Source: Methanosalsum natronophilum | Lineage (GTDB): Archaea > Halobacteriota > Methanosarcinia > Methanosarcinales > Methanosarcinaceae | Direction: 5' to 3' | DNA: 64,000 bases | Assembly (NCBI RefSeq): GCF_024808815.1 | Contig: NZ_JANUCS010000009.1 | Span: 1-64,000 of the forward strand | Shown here: one piece after another, positions 1-7,944 of the stretch | Layout of the letters: every line of letters starts with the position of its first letter | Position numbering within the stretch: the stretch's first letter is position 1 | Notes under the pieces: generated by a model | The model's database searches: none | The model's input: the letters and a program-made list of their open reading frames with translations, nothing else | Told to the model about the DNA's origin: nothing | Made by a program: the position numbers and the translations under genes

Positions 1-90
1 AGTAAAATCAACAAAATTAGCTGAACTGGCAAACTCATTTTCCGACAAAAATTAGTAATATTTAATCAAAAATAGTTTAAACTGGCAAAC

Positions 91-234
91 TTAGGGTACA
101 AAGTATTTTTGTAACTTATCCCTAAATACTTCTAATTGCATTTGACAGATTGGGCAAACAAGTTCATTACCATATTCTCTGTTTTTGAAAGATTCAACTG
201 CTCTTCCACATCTTACACATGATTTAATGCACAA
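91..234 (-). CDS. Small zinc-ribbon protein (47 aa)
   Basis: A 47-residue ORF that reads from a TTG codon at 234 to TAA at 91-93. It carries two CxxC knuckles (CVRC near residue 6 and CPIC near residue 27) about 18 residues apart, the layout of a small rubredoxin-like or zinc-ribbon fold, followed by a short charged amphipathic tail. An in-frame TAG lies two codons above the TTG, so the start cannot be much further upstream, and a GGGGT element lies about 9 bases before it. No ATG or GTG fits. The four cysteines and the start signal argue that it is real. Function is unknown; small zinc ribbons of this kind often bind nucleic acid or a protein partner. Confidence 0.55.
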   Translation of the reverse strand: MCIKSCVRCGRAVESFKNREYGNELVCPICQMQLEVFRDKLQKYFVP

Positions 235-535
235 TTGATACTACCCCAAAGATTTAAATTTAAGTATTTGACCACAAGTTTAAATCGTAATTCAAAATAT
301 TAAACATGCAATATAATATATATAGACTCTTAATTTAAAATCTTTAAAGAATGTTAGTTTCTTATCTATAATATTGTACTTGATTACTTTAGATTTATTT
401 GATACAACAATTTTTTCTCTAGTTATCCTCGTGCTAATATTTGTAATCTGTAAAATTAGAAATTTATATCAAACATTCCTTTATAAAGTAACTTTTGAGT
501 GGTGTATGCTTATTATGAAAATAAAAATTATCAAT
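235..535. other. AT-rich intergenic stretch, no gene seen
   Basis: About 300 bases between the small zinc-ribbon gene and the convergent end of the methyltransferase-like gene. It is almost all A and T, with TATA-like runs around 300-325. A 61-codon open frame beginning with TTG at 374 crosses into the neighbouring gene on the opposite strand; it has no ribosome-binding site and looks accidental. Confidence 0.5.
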
Positions 536-1132
536 TTATTTATTAGGAACTCTAGGTAATATCCTATTCACTTCAGTTTGATATTCTTTGTATTCAGTAC
601 CAAACTGTTCCACTAACCTTTTCTCCCAATGGAATGATCCAAAAACTAGATAAATGGTTATAAGAACATAAATAAGCAATAAATTCAGTGTCATGAATGG
701 AGTAAACCAGATTATAACTAGACCAGATAAAAGAAAAGGATCTCTAATCCACTTGTAAATACCTTTTATTTTTAGGTGATTTAGTTCTTTATTATCAACT
801 TGACCTAGCTGTAACCTTAATTTAAATCTATGGGGAGCATCAGTTAAAGCACGAGGTGCAACCAGTGCAGCAATTACTTGTATGCTTATCATAACCCAGA
901 ACCAGGGTGTTGGTATTATATATATTATTGAACCTGGGTTGTTATATATTAAGTACACTAAAGGTGAAATTGTCAATAAGGCTAATAGACTGTAGACTGG
1001 CAGATATACTTTGTCAACAAAAGGTCCTAGTCGACATCTGATTTTTCTTTTAAAGTACAAACTTGCTGTAAAACTGTGAATCACGGCAAATACAGTGAAG
1101 TAAAGAATGATTAATAAAACGATTTCTATCAG
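536..1132 (-). CDS. Isoprenylcysteine carboxyl methyltransferase-like membrane protein
   Basis: Integral membrane protein of the ICMT/PEMT-like methyltransferase superfamily. The C-terminal half has the family pattern: a GIY-[KR]-[WF]-[IVT]-R-[DN]-P segment (GIYKWIRDPFLLSG), a hydrophobic hairpin, then an E-[KR]-x-L-x(3)-[FY]-G-x-E-Y-x(2)-Y motif, which form the S-adenosylmethionine and substrate site. The substrate in archaea is unknown. The nearest canonical start is GTG at 1084, but the same frame continues upstream through a perfect hydrophobic helix to a stop at about 1141, so the first membrane helix would be lost from that start. CTG at 1132, preceded by GGGAG, is a possible start. An ATG at 1142 lies in the neighbouring frame and joins if one A of the six at 1134-1139 is removed. 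The exact start is therefore open. Confidence 0.7.
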   Translation of the reverse strand: MIEIVLLIILYFTVFAVIHSFTASLYFKRKIRCRLGPFVDKVYLPVYSLLALLTISPLVYLIYNNPGSIIYIIPTPWFWVMISIQVIAALVAPRALTDAPHRFKLRLQLGQVDNKELNHLKIKGIYKWIRDPFLLSGLVIIWFTPFMTLNLLLIYVLITIYLVFGSFHWEKRLVEQFGTEYKEYQTEVNRILPRVPNK

Positions 1133-1259
1133 CTTTTTTCATCTCCCTTTGTCTCAAATAAGTTACTATAACTGAAAATTGGTGTAAAACTTTGTTTATG
1201 CAATAGAAGTTATAAAATAATGAACTATTAGGTTTCTTAAGTTATAAATAAAATAAAAA

Positions 1260-1292
1260 AGTGTTGAGATGTTATTTTTTCATCTCAATACA
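1260..1292 (-). terminator. Hairpin terminator of the actin-like operon
   Basis: Inverted repeat of 11 bp (1261-1271 with 1281-1291, one G-U pair) around a 9-base loop, placed 20 bases beyond the stop codon of the actin-like gene on the minus strand. It is followed in that direction by a run rich in T (complement of 1246-1260). This is the layout of an intrinsic terminator. Confidence 0.6.
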
Positions 1293-1312
1293 ACTAGCAA
1301 AAATAGTTTTAG

Positions 1313-2368
1313 TTATTTATTCTCTTCATTTTTTGTTTTATTTACTTCTTCACTCTCAGCTTTTTCAGCATTTTCACGGGTTATGCTTGATATAAGGCAC
1401 CCACGTGCAATCGCATATACTGGATCTTTAGCACCAGAGCTGGCATACTGTGTTTTCTTGACCTTTGAAATGTTGATGGAAAGGTTAGCCTCAGTTATTC
1501 TTTTCTCAAACATTTCCAAGAAACCTTTTGCACGACTGCTACCTCCAGCGATAGCTACTGGAAACTCTGCATCTGGTGGTGCAGCTTCTTCAAGTTTCCT
1601 TTTAAGGTGCTCAATAATATAAGTTATCAGTGCATCATAATAAAGGGCGATAGCACCCTGTATACTTCCAATTTCATATTCTGAATTGAAAGTGAAGTCA
1701 TTCTCTTTGATTGAAGTAACTCTTTCAATAGCTACTCCAGTAGCACTAGCAACTTGTTCGTCAATCCAATCACCACCTCTGGCAATACTGAACGAAACAA
1801 TTGGAGTTGCTAAGTATGCTACTGTTATGTTGGTCATTCCAGCTCCAACACTTATACCAACACCAGTAAAGTTTTGGTCACCTAGTTCAGAATAGACAAC
1901 AGCAAGGCCCTCATCGATTAATGTTGTTTTGTACCCGAGTTTTTTTGACAAAGCTTCTACTGTTTTACTATGGTATAGTACATTTATATTACTGTCAACT
2001 GGACTTGCAGGTACTGAAATTGTTAATAATTCACCATCTTTTTCAGCCTTATTCAAAACACGTTCAATTATCAACTTAATCATGGGGATTGATTCTTTCT
2101 CATCAGGACTAATTATACCTTGTCTCATTGGTCTTCTGATAGGCTTATTAAAAACGTTTGCAAATTTGAAAGCATCTTCTCCAAGTACATTTATTGTATC
2201 GTTTTGATGTGTATATAAGATTTTGGAAGTATCTAGCATATTTTGGGCTAAGTCACCTGCTTCCATCTTCAAAAAAGCATTTCTTTGTTGTGCAAAGACT
2301 ATAGAATCGCTTTTTCCTTTTTCCGCACAGATAATATTCATTGTTCCTACATCGAGTCCTTTTGCCAT
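1313..2368 (-). CDS. Actin/MreB-fold ATPase, volactin-like
   Basis: A 351-residue protein of the actin-Hsp70-hexokinase ATPase fold. Phosphate loop 1 is at residues 4-12 (GLDVGTMNI, Asp6 kept), phosphate loop 2 near 166-176 (ISVGAGMTN), and the adenosine loop near 270 (AIAGGSSRAKG). Archaeal relatives include crenactin, salactin and volactin, which form filaments that set cell shape or partition DNA. The length fits a polymerising actin better than an Hsp70. The Asp usually found at the start of phosphate loop 2 is Ser here. The C-terminal 25 residues are highly charged. The start ATG follows GAGGA, and lies 2 bases after the stop of the membrane protein gene, so the two are translationally coupled. 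The link to volactin rests on overall resemblance only. Confidence 0.75.
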   Translation of the reverse strand: MAKGLDVGTMNIICAEKGKSDSIVFAQQRNAFLKMEAGDLAQNMLDTSKILYTHQNDTINVLGEDAFKFANVFNKPIRRPMRQGIISPDEKESIPMIKLIIERVLNKAEKDGELLTISVPASPVDSNINVLYHSKTVEALSKKLGYKTTLIDEGLAVVYSELGDQNFTGVGISVGAGMTNITVAYLATPIVSFSIARGGDWIDEQVASATGVAIERVTSIKENDFTFNSEYEIGSIQGAIALYYDALITYIIEHLKRKLEEAAPPDAEFPVAIAGGSSRAKGFLEMFEKRITEANLSINISKVKKTQYASSGAKDPVYAIARGCLISSITRENAEKAESEEVNKTKNEENK

Positions 2369-2370
2369 AA

Positions 2371-3165
2371 TTATTTCCTCTTATTATTGAATTTAGTTTT
2401 AAATTTGTTGAAAATACTTTTGTTTTGGTCCCGTTCCTTTTCTTTCATAGTTTCACTTAACATCTTGGTAGTTAACTCCAAACCATAATCTCCGGTTTCA
2501 ACTTTACCCGTCATTGTGGTCTGCAAATTTTTAGCTTCGCTTATAAAATCTTCTACTTCAATTCTTTCTTGTTGAGTGCTTTTAAATGTTTTACATGGAA
2601 CAAAGCTTGTATCATCTTCTTTTACCCCAAGATCAAAACTTGAAAAGTTAGTATTATTGGTTGAATAACTTTGACTTAAAGTTTTTTCTACTTCTTTTTC
2701 AATATCTTCTAATGAATAGTTCTTATTAGAACTAGATGTACTTAGGTTTTCAGATGGTTCTCCGATTACTCTTAAAACGGCATTAGCAAAAGCATTTCCT
2801 GAAAGTAGACTAATACCCGAAGCATATAATATAACTAAATACGTAGCATAGGGGTATACCCAATTATCTTGAAATATCATTAAAAAATAGATTACACCAG
2901 CTATCGATAGTATAAATCCAGTAACCATTGCTATGTTGCTATACAGTCCATAAGGCCTTTGTTTACTAATCATTAAGTTAATGCCCAACAGAGTTAAACT
3001 AAAACCTATACCAACTAAGCTGTAAGTAGTCATAATTTCAATGGGATCAGAAGTCCACATCAGGTTAACAAATATACCAAACCCAATGCCTGCAATTGAG
3101 ATTATGAGACCAGACAAAAATACCATTGACCCTAAATAGTATCTGAGTTTCAAGTCCATGGACAT
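2371..3165 (-). CDS. Membrane protein paired with the actin-like ATPase
   Basis: A 264-residue protein with four to five hydrophobic helices in residues 8-145 (two near the start, one near 75-95, one near 105-125) and then about 120 hydrophilic residues, rich in Ser, Glu and Lys, that must lie in the cytoplasm. I do not recognise a named family with confidence. It is the first gene of a two-gene operon with the actin-like ATPase, whose ribosome-binding site lies inside its last codons. A membrane domain with a long soluble tail next to a filament-forming ATPase suggests a tether or regulator of that filament. That role is inferred from context only. Confidence 0.7.
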   Translation of the reverse strand: MSMDLKLRYYLGSMVFLSGLIISIAGIGFGIFVNLMWTSDPIEIMTTYSLVGIGFSLTLLGINLMISKQRPYGLYSNIAMVTGFILSIAGVIYFLMIFQDNWVYPYATYLVILYASGISLLSGNAFANAVLRVIGEPSENLSTSSSNKNYSLEDIEKEVEKTLSQSYSTNNTNFSSFDLGVKEDDTSFVPCKTFKSTQQERIEVEDFISEAKNLQTTMTGKVETGDYGLELTTKMLSETMKEKERDQNKSIFNKFKTKFNNKRK

Positions 3166-3297
3166 AATACTATTATATTTGATAAATAAGTTTCGTATAT
3201 ATGTTTCATTTTTTCATATTAGGGTAATGCTTGTTAGTCATGTGTGAGATACACTGTAAATGGAGTAAAATAAGGTATTGATAAAAATATTACTTAA

Positions 3298-3657
3298 GGT
3301 GTTGTTTCGCTATCAATAAAAATAGGGCAGAATGTTGTTGAGTACAATTTGATTTGTTCAAATAGGAAAAAGACCTTTGAGGTTAGAGTTACTTTCACTA
3401 AGAAGTTAATTGTAAGGGCACTAAAGAATATTTCAATATTTGAATTTGAAAAATTGATTCAAAAGAAATCTAAATGGATATCTAAGAAATTAAATTCACC
3501 TATTGTCCTTAACTCTGAAAATATTAAAAGAACTTATTCTGAAAATGAATTGTTTTATTTTTTGGGTTCTGAACTTTCTTTAAATATTAAAAAATCAAAA
3601 AAAGAACAAATATTGGTCTTTAAAGCACAAAAAAAAGAACTTTGTATTTCAATTTAG
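3298..3657 (+). pseudogene. Truncated YgjP-like (DUF45) metallopeptidase remnant
   Basis: The frame encodes the N-terminal half of the YgjP/DUF45 family: a first strand of the IKIGQNVVEYNL type, then the [RS]-x-R-K-K-T motif (SNRKKTFEVRV), the 'VRA...S..E.E..I.KKSKWISKKL' helix, and the 'Y...E.F.FLGSEL.L' strand. Full-length members are about 230 residues and end with a zinc site HELCHxxxxxH; here the frame stops before it and I find no such motif downstream. At the 5' end a TAA at 3295 precedes GGT-GTT-GTT and no good start codon exists before TTG 3349. Both ends are damaged, so I call a pseudogene. Confidence 0.65.
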
Positions 3658-3983
3658 TTTATATGACAATGTCTTTCATGCCATTATTAGTTATACTTAA
3701 ACTCAAAGTAACCGATAAAGCTTTGTTTAATCCTGATGAGTTTCAATTTATTGACTTAGAACTTGCGATAAGCATTGAATGTTTACGTAGTTCACTGTTT
3801 TAGATACTATACTAACTTTGATTATTTAGCTATCATACAACATCATACTAGCTTTAAAATAATAACAGCTAAGGATGGGTTCGATATATAGTAATTAAAA
3901 GAAAAATCTATTTAACTATAAATCTATTTAACTTTTCAGCTTTCTTAGTAATGTAAAGATTTAGTTTAAGGAATAATACCCAA
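3658..3983. other. Intergenic stretch with a possible 46-aa ORF
   Basis: AT-rich DNA between the metallopeptidase remnant and the next ORF. It holds one intact short frame, ATG 3663 to TAG 3803 (46 codons, beginning MTMSFMPLL), with no clear ribosome-binding site and no family I recognise. It may be the scrambled rest of an older gene. From 3804 to 3983 I see nothing. Confidence 0.35.
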
Positions 3984-4358
3984 ATGCGCTCTAATAAATT
4001 TAAATCACACATATCAAAATATATTTTGGATAAATTGTCTGAAAATCATTGTTATTGTAAGATAAGATTAAGTTATTTGGGAAGATATGTTAATTTTTTA
4101 TTAAAAGATGCCCAAAAAGTGATTGAAACTATATTAGAGCTTAATAATGACATATTGTTTGTAAATAATACAAGTAAAATATTTGGTACTATAAAAGAAG
4201 ACAATTCTGATGGGATTCCTTCTTGTGGTTATATAGCTCTTTTAGGTAAAGATAATGAACAATATTCTATGTTTACTAGATTATGTTATAGAGTGACTGT
4301 ATTCTCACCGAAAAGTTTTATTTTGTGCTTTTCTTTTATGAAATTAAAAAATGTATAA
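3984..4358 (+). CDS. Hypothetical protein (124 aa)
   Basis: A 124-residue predicted cytoplasmic protein, basic at the N terminus, with mixed alpha/beta character and several Cys residues (for example CYCK near residue 23 and SCG near 80). There is no signal peptide and no membrane segment of full length. The upstream site is weak (AAGGA about 12 bases before the ATG). I recognise no family. The last 20 residues are hydrophobic and look unlike the rest, which may mean a frameshifted tail. It sits in a stretch of orphan small genes, so it may be recently acquired or decaying. Confidence 0.4.
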   Translation: MRSNKFKSHISKYILDKLSENHCYCKIRLSYLGRYVNFLLKDAQKVIETILELNNDILFVNNTSKIFGTIKEDNSDGIPSCGYIALLGKDNEQYSMFTRLCYRVTVFSPKSFILCFSFMKLKNV

Positions 4359-4393
4359 CCTATATCAATTAAGTTTTTACTAAAGTGATTTGA

Positions 4394-4534
4394 ATGTCAA
4401 TAAAAAAAAGAATATGGAAGGAACTAGCTGAATTAAAAAAAAATAGCATAGATGAACTTAATGAAGTTAAAGATGAATTAAATGAAACAAGTGATGAAAT
4501 AAAAAATATGAAACATAGGAAAAAAGAAAAGTAA
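4394..4534 (+). CDS. Small charged coiled-coil protein (46 aa)
   Basis: An ATG-started frame of 46 codons, made almost only of Lys, Glu, Asp, Asn, Leu and Ile with a heptad-like spacing (residues 8-40), so it should form one amphipathic helix or coiled coil. It lies 35 bases after the preceding ORF on the same strand. No family is recognisable. In AT-rich DNA such compositions can arise by chance, so confidence is limited. Confidence 0.3.
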   Translation: MSIKKRIWKELAELKKNSIDELNEVKDELNETSDEIKNMKHRKKEK

Positions 4535-4607
4535 ATTATTTAATGGTATAAATGAAGACTCTATGGACTATTAATGTAAAAACATTTTCTTGTTAAAGGT
4601 GAAATAA

Positions 4608-4823
4608 ATGAGTTATAAAGAGAAAATGGAAGAAAAAAAAGAATACTTAAAAGATGCTGATTGTAAAAATTGTTTTTTTGTAAAAAGAAAAAGAAACCGA
4701 GCATATTGTACAAGGTTTCCTAAAGAAGTTGAAAAATATTACGTTGGTAGAAAGTCTTTAAAGCTTATACCTTTACGAGAACAAGATGTAGTTTATTGGT
4801 GTGGTGAATTCATTCCTAAATAA
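4608..4823 (+). CDS. Small cysteine-rich protein, probable zinc ribbon (71 aa)
   Basis: A 71-residue basic protein with a good ribosome-binding site (GGTGA, 7 bases before the ATG). After a helical, Lys/Glu-rich start it has CKNC at residues 19-22, Cys33 (YCTRFP) and Cys65 (WCGEF). This spacing suggests a metal-binding treble clef or zinc ribbon, or an iron-sulfur site. The CxxC...YC-x-[RK]-[FY]-P pattern is shared with small archaeal and bacterial proteins of unknown role. It has no membrane segment. I cannot assign a function. Confidence 0.6.
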   Translation: MSYKEKMEEKKEYLKDADCKNCFFVKRKRNRAYCTRFPKEVEKYYVGRKSLKLIPLREQDVVYWCGEFIPK

Positions 4824-5407
4824 AATCACTAATTTTTGAACTTAGCTGAACTTTCTTTTTTTCTTTTATTCAGATGTAACTTTTGAAACTTAGCATAATA
4901 ATAGCGTTGAGTAGGAGTTAGAAAATAAGATCAAAGTAAGTCTATTAAACATAAAAGAAACATCTATCACAATTTTACTTAAATGATATGCTTTTCATAA
5001 ATAGAAAAGAGAAAATGAATGGTTAAAATAATCGAATTCATACTAATCTGATTTTAAATTCGGTATAGATTTGGATCTAACTCATTTTCTCATGACAACA
5101 AATGGCATTAAAATTAATAACCCTAACAATGTAAAAAAAATAGCCAATGCCTAATAAGTATTATAAAAAAGATTATCTAAGAAACAAAAAGGCTCAAAGA
5201 ACAGGTCAAAGGCGTGTTATTTTAGAGATTAATTCAATATTGAAATAAATATGAATTAACGGAAATAGTTGATAGTGAATAATATAGAAATGATTATTCA
5301 TTATAAATCAATAGGTTTATATAATACATGATTTATCATTATAATTGCAAAACAAATGTGTTTCGAGAAAATACTAATATTTTCATGAGATAATGGAGTT
5401 TTAAATT
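4824..5407. other. Gene-poor AT-rich stretch
   Basis: Almost 600 bases with no convincing gene. A short frame of 33 codons (ATG 5147 to TAA 5248, very basic, beginning MPNKYYKK) may be a gene scrap. TATA-like runs near 5318-5325 (ATATAATACATG) lie suitably before the small membrane-protein gene that follows. I see no repeats long enough to suggest a mobile element. Confidence 0.4.
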
Positions 5408-5521
5408 ATGCAAAACAAACCCAATTTTGAATTAGATGGTACTGATTCGGTAGCAATTTATGGTTATATTTTTGGAATTTTCATGATTGCAGCAATGTAT
5501 TTAACTGGATTATTGGCATAA
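5408..5521 (+). CDS. Single-span membrane micropeptide (37 aa)
   Basis: A 37-residue ORF with a polar, acidic N terminus (MQNKPNFELDGTD) followed by one hydrophobic helix of about 20 residues ending at the stop codon. ATGGAG lies about 10 bases before the ATG. The arrangement, a soluble acidic head and one tail anchor with no basic flank, is that of a real small membrane protein more than random AT-rich coding. The function is unknown; small proteins of this type often associate with a larger membrane complex. The next gene, a nitroreductase, is about 100 bases downstream on the same strand. Confidence 0.5.
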   Translation: MQNKPNFELDGTDSVAIYGYIFGIFMIAAMYLTGLLA

Positions 5522-5624
5522 TCTTTTTAGTTCTAAAGTCACTTCTGTGATGATAATAATATCTTTTCCTTTTTATGCCTCGATAGAGTTTATTAGGTAT
5601 TGTACTTGATAAAATTCTCATTGT

Positions 5625-6371
5625 ATGTTGGTTAATATGAAAGAGAATATTGGTGTAGATTTTTTGGAAAGAACAAAGTATAGAAACTTAGATGTTCCTG
5701 CTCAATCACTTGGTTATCCAAATCCTCCGTTGCAAAAACCAGTAAAAAATCAAACTATTGAGCTACCATCTCCTAGTCTCATTTCCATTGAAGATTGTAA
5801 TGTGAGGGAAATTATTGAAGCTCGAAGTAGTGTCAGATCCTATTCTGATGAACATATTAACTTAGAAGAGCTATCTTATTTATTGTGGTGTATACAAGGT
5901 GTGAAAAAAGTTGTTAGTGGCATTGCTTCATTTAGAAATGTGCCATCAGCTGGTGCACGACATGCACTTGAAACTTACATTATATCTAATAGAGTTCAAG
6001 GTTTAGATAAAGGAATTTACCGATTTATAGCTATAGGGCACAAATTGGAAGTAATTGAAATAGATAATAATGTTGTACGAGAAGTGAAGAAGGCATGCTT
6101 AAACCAGGAATTTGTTACTGAGAGTGCACTTGTAGTTGTTTGGTCTGCTGTACCATATCGTATGACTTGGAGGTATGGGGATCGAGGTTATAGATACTTG
6201 TTTTTGGATGCGGGCCACTCATGCCAGAATCTTTACTTAAGTTCTGAGAGTATTGGGTATGGTGTTTGTGCAATAGCTGCATTTAGCGATGAGAATATGA
6301 ATGAACTAATTGGGATCGATGGGAAAGATGAATTTGTAATATATGTTTCAGCTGTGGGTAAGAAAAATTAA
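5625..6371 (+). CDS. SagB/ThcOx-type nitroreductase-family dehydrogenase
   Basis: A 248-residue flavoprotein of the nitroreductase superfamily. The FMN-binding start 'R.S.R.Y' is at residues 67-73 (ARSSVRSY), followed by the SagB-group motif with 'LSYLLWCIQGV', then 'PSAGARHALETYI' near 108 and the C-terminal 'LDAGHSCQNLYL...GYGVCAIAAF' helix-loop. SagB-type members usually oxidise azolines in peptide maturation, but archaeal stand-alone members have unknown substrates and may reduce quinones, nitro groups or flavins. No cyclodehydratase gene is nearby. The start may be ATG 5625 or ATG 5637; neither has a strong upstream site. Confidence 0.85.
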   Translation: MLVNMKENIGVDFLERTKYRNLDVPAQSLGYPNPPLQKPVKNQTIELPSPSLISIEDCNVREIIEARSSVRSYSDEHINLEELSYLLWCIQGVKKVVSGIASFRNVPSAGARHALETYIISNRVQGLDKGIYRFIAIGHKLEVIEIDNNVVREVKKACLNQEFVTESALVVVWSAVPYRMTWRYGDRGYRYLFLDAGHSCQNLYLSSESIGYGVCAIAAFSDENMNELIGIDGKDEFVIYVSAVGKKN

Positions 6372-6940
6372 ATTAATTTAAATTTGATATTTTAGTGATA
6401 TTTTTTATTGGATTTTAAAAAGTAGCTAAGATAAAAATAAAACATAAAAGTTACTGTATTTAATAATGTTTCTTGTAACCACATTTTTGTTGGGTTAAAA
6501 AAACAAATAAAAACTTTTTCTAGAAAGATAACTATTTCATAGTCACCTTTAAAATTTTAAATTGAACTAAAAAATATTTTAATTTCCGATAAGTAAGTAG
6601 AGCTATTTTTCCGTTTTTAGCATTTCCTACTATGATTGTGACCTTAAAATAGATGATTAACAAGTTATTAGGTAGTCAAACTTTACAGATTACATAGAAT
6701 ATGTGTAAGTGTAGTTTAAACTTAATACCTTAAAAATCAGTTAAGGATATATGGCGCCCTTGATAGTTAGTGATTGTTAATATCATGAGGATGTTATGTT
6801 AATACAAATACAGAAAGTAGAGGTGAGTAGTTAAAAAATATAACATGTTTCTCAAAAAGTTAGAGTCATAATAAAAACTGTTCTTATTAATTATTAAAAA
6901 ATATTGTGATCATTTTTAATGACCACATTTATTCAAATAT
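6372..6940. other. Intergenic stretch with terminator, no gene seen
   Basis: About 570 bases of AT-rich DNA without an acceptable gene. A very short frame, ATG 6752 (MAPLIVSDC then stop), follows an AAGGATAT element and might be the leftover 5' end of a lost gene. The right-hand end holds the terminator of the lipoprotein gene. Confidence 0.4.
6905..6927 (-). terminator. Hairpin terminator of the lipoprotein gene
   Basis: Inverted repeat of 9 bp (6905-6913 with 6919-6927, one G-U pair) with a 5-base loop, 14 bases past the lipoprotein stop codon on the minus strand and followed there by a T-rich run (complement of 6896-6902). Confidence 0.55.
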
Positions 6941-7771
6941 TTATTTGCCTACAATATTGAATTCTGTTTCAAGGTAAAGTACATCTTCGGTTTCGGTACA
7001 TGTAACTGACTTATTTATTCTATATAATCCGTCTTCAACATTTTTAGCGAAATGTTCTGATGGGTTAAAAGACTGTTTGAAAGACTCACCTGGATCTAAT
7101 ACTATCATTTCTAAAGTAACAGCCATCTGCATCTCAACAGGTTTCCATCTATTTTCCATTTGTTCATAGAATTTAACTTCAAACATTCGGCCAAAAGTTA
7201 TTGGAGTGGTCCCAATGTTTTTAACAGTGTATTCGATATTTTCATTTTTATCGAAATTATCTTTATCTAAACTCAAAGAAGCATTTGGATAAGGTTCATC
7301 CATATCTATATAAAAATTTTCAACTACTTTAAAACTCTCACCTGTATCTGCACAATGTAACTTCTTTATTATCCTGTATTCACCATCTTTTGCTTCAGTT
7401 ATGAAATTAGAAGATGGATTAAATACTTGCTGATCGAATGTTTCTCCAGGTTCTAGAATTATTAAATCCTGTGGCCATACTAAATCCAAATCTTTTTGAG
7501 TCCATTCATCAGTGTTTTCGTCATAATACTCTATGTTAAATGCACGACCAAATTCTAAAACCGTATCTCCTGTATTTTTAATTTCAAAATGGATATCTTC
7601 ATACTTACTAAAACTATCTTTAGGCAAGTTAATCTTTGCATCTGGTCCAGTTTCATCAATTAGATTATTATCTAGGCATCCTGAAAAAAGCAATAATAAT
7701 GCAATTAAAGCAATTGAGATTAGATGGATTGGTTTTTTTTTAATTTTTGTTAGATTCCACATATTCATCAA
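6941..7771 (-). CDS. Secreted lipoprotein with two Ig-like domains
   Basis: A 276-residue surface lipoprotein. A basic start is followed by a hydrophobic segment (residues 16-29) and a lipobox ending in Cys32 (LFSGC). The mature part is a tandem duplication: each copy of about 105 residues has 'D.FSK.E.I.F.IKN.G.....FGR.F.I..Y......W.......V.....I.LEPGE.F.Q.FNPS..F......G.YRI.K...C......' This matches the bacterial Ig-like (Big_14-type) group found in surface proteins and in some beta-lactamase regulators. It probably sits on the outer face of the membrane and binds a ligand or another protein. No neighbour gives the role. A terminator follows. Confidence 0.8.
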   Translation of the reverse strand: MMNMWNLTKIKKKPIHLISIALIALLLLFSGCLDNNLIDETGPDAKINLPKDSFSKYEDIHFEIKNTGDTVLEFGRAFNIEYYDENTDEWTQKDLDLVWPQDLIILEPGETFDQQVFNPSSNFITEAKDGEYRIIKKLHCADTGESFKVVENFYIDMDEPYPNASLSLDKDNFDKNENIEYTVKNIGTTPITFGRMFEVKFYEQMENRWKPVEMQMAVTLEMIVLDPGESFKQSFNPSEHFAKNVEDGLYRINKSVTCTETEDVLYLETEFNIVGK

Positions 7772-7899
7772 ATACCTATATGTGATTTACATAAATAAAT
7801 CATTCTTAAGCTTCAAATTAGTTTGCAGTTATTGTTTTCAAAAAAATAATTAAAAAATATACTCTAACGTAGCTTATAATTTATAAAATAAAATTTAAT

Positions 7900-7920
7900 A
7901 GAGGAACTATTAGTTCCTCT
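7900..7920 (-). terminator. Hairpin terminator of the catalase gene
   Basis: Perfect 9-bp inverted repeat (AGAGGAACT and AGTTCCTCT) with a 3-base loop, 24 bases downstream of the catalase stop on the minus strand, followed there by a T-rich stretch (complement of 7880-7899). Confidence 0.75.
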
Positions 7921-7944
7921 TCTGCTTGGTCGTTGATAAACCAA

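Noticed and set aside
374-559. 61-codon hydrophobic open frame on the plus strand
   Set aside because: TTG start without ribosome-binding site, overlaps the end of the methyltransferase-like gene on the other strand, AT-driven composition.
5625-6371. Peptide-maturation (SagB-type) cluster around the nitroreductase and the 37-residue ORF
   Set aside because: No cyclodehydratase, no Cys/Ser/Thr-rich precursor and no exporter is adjacent; the small ORF is a membrane helix, not a precursor peptide.
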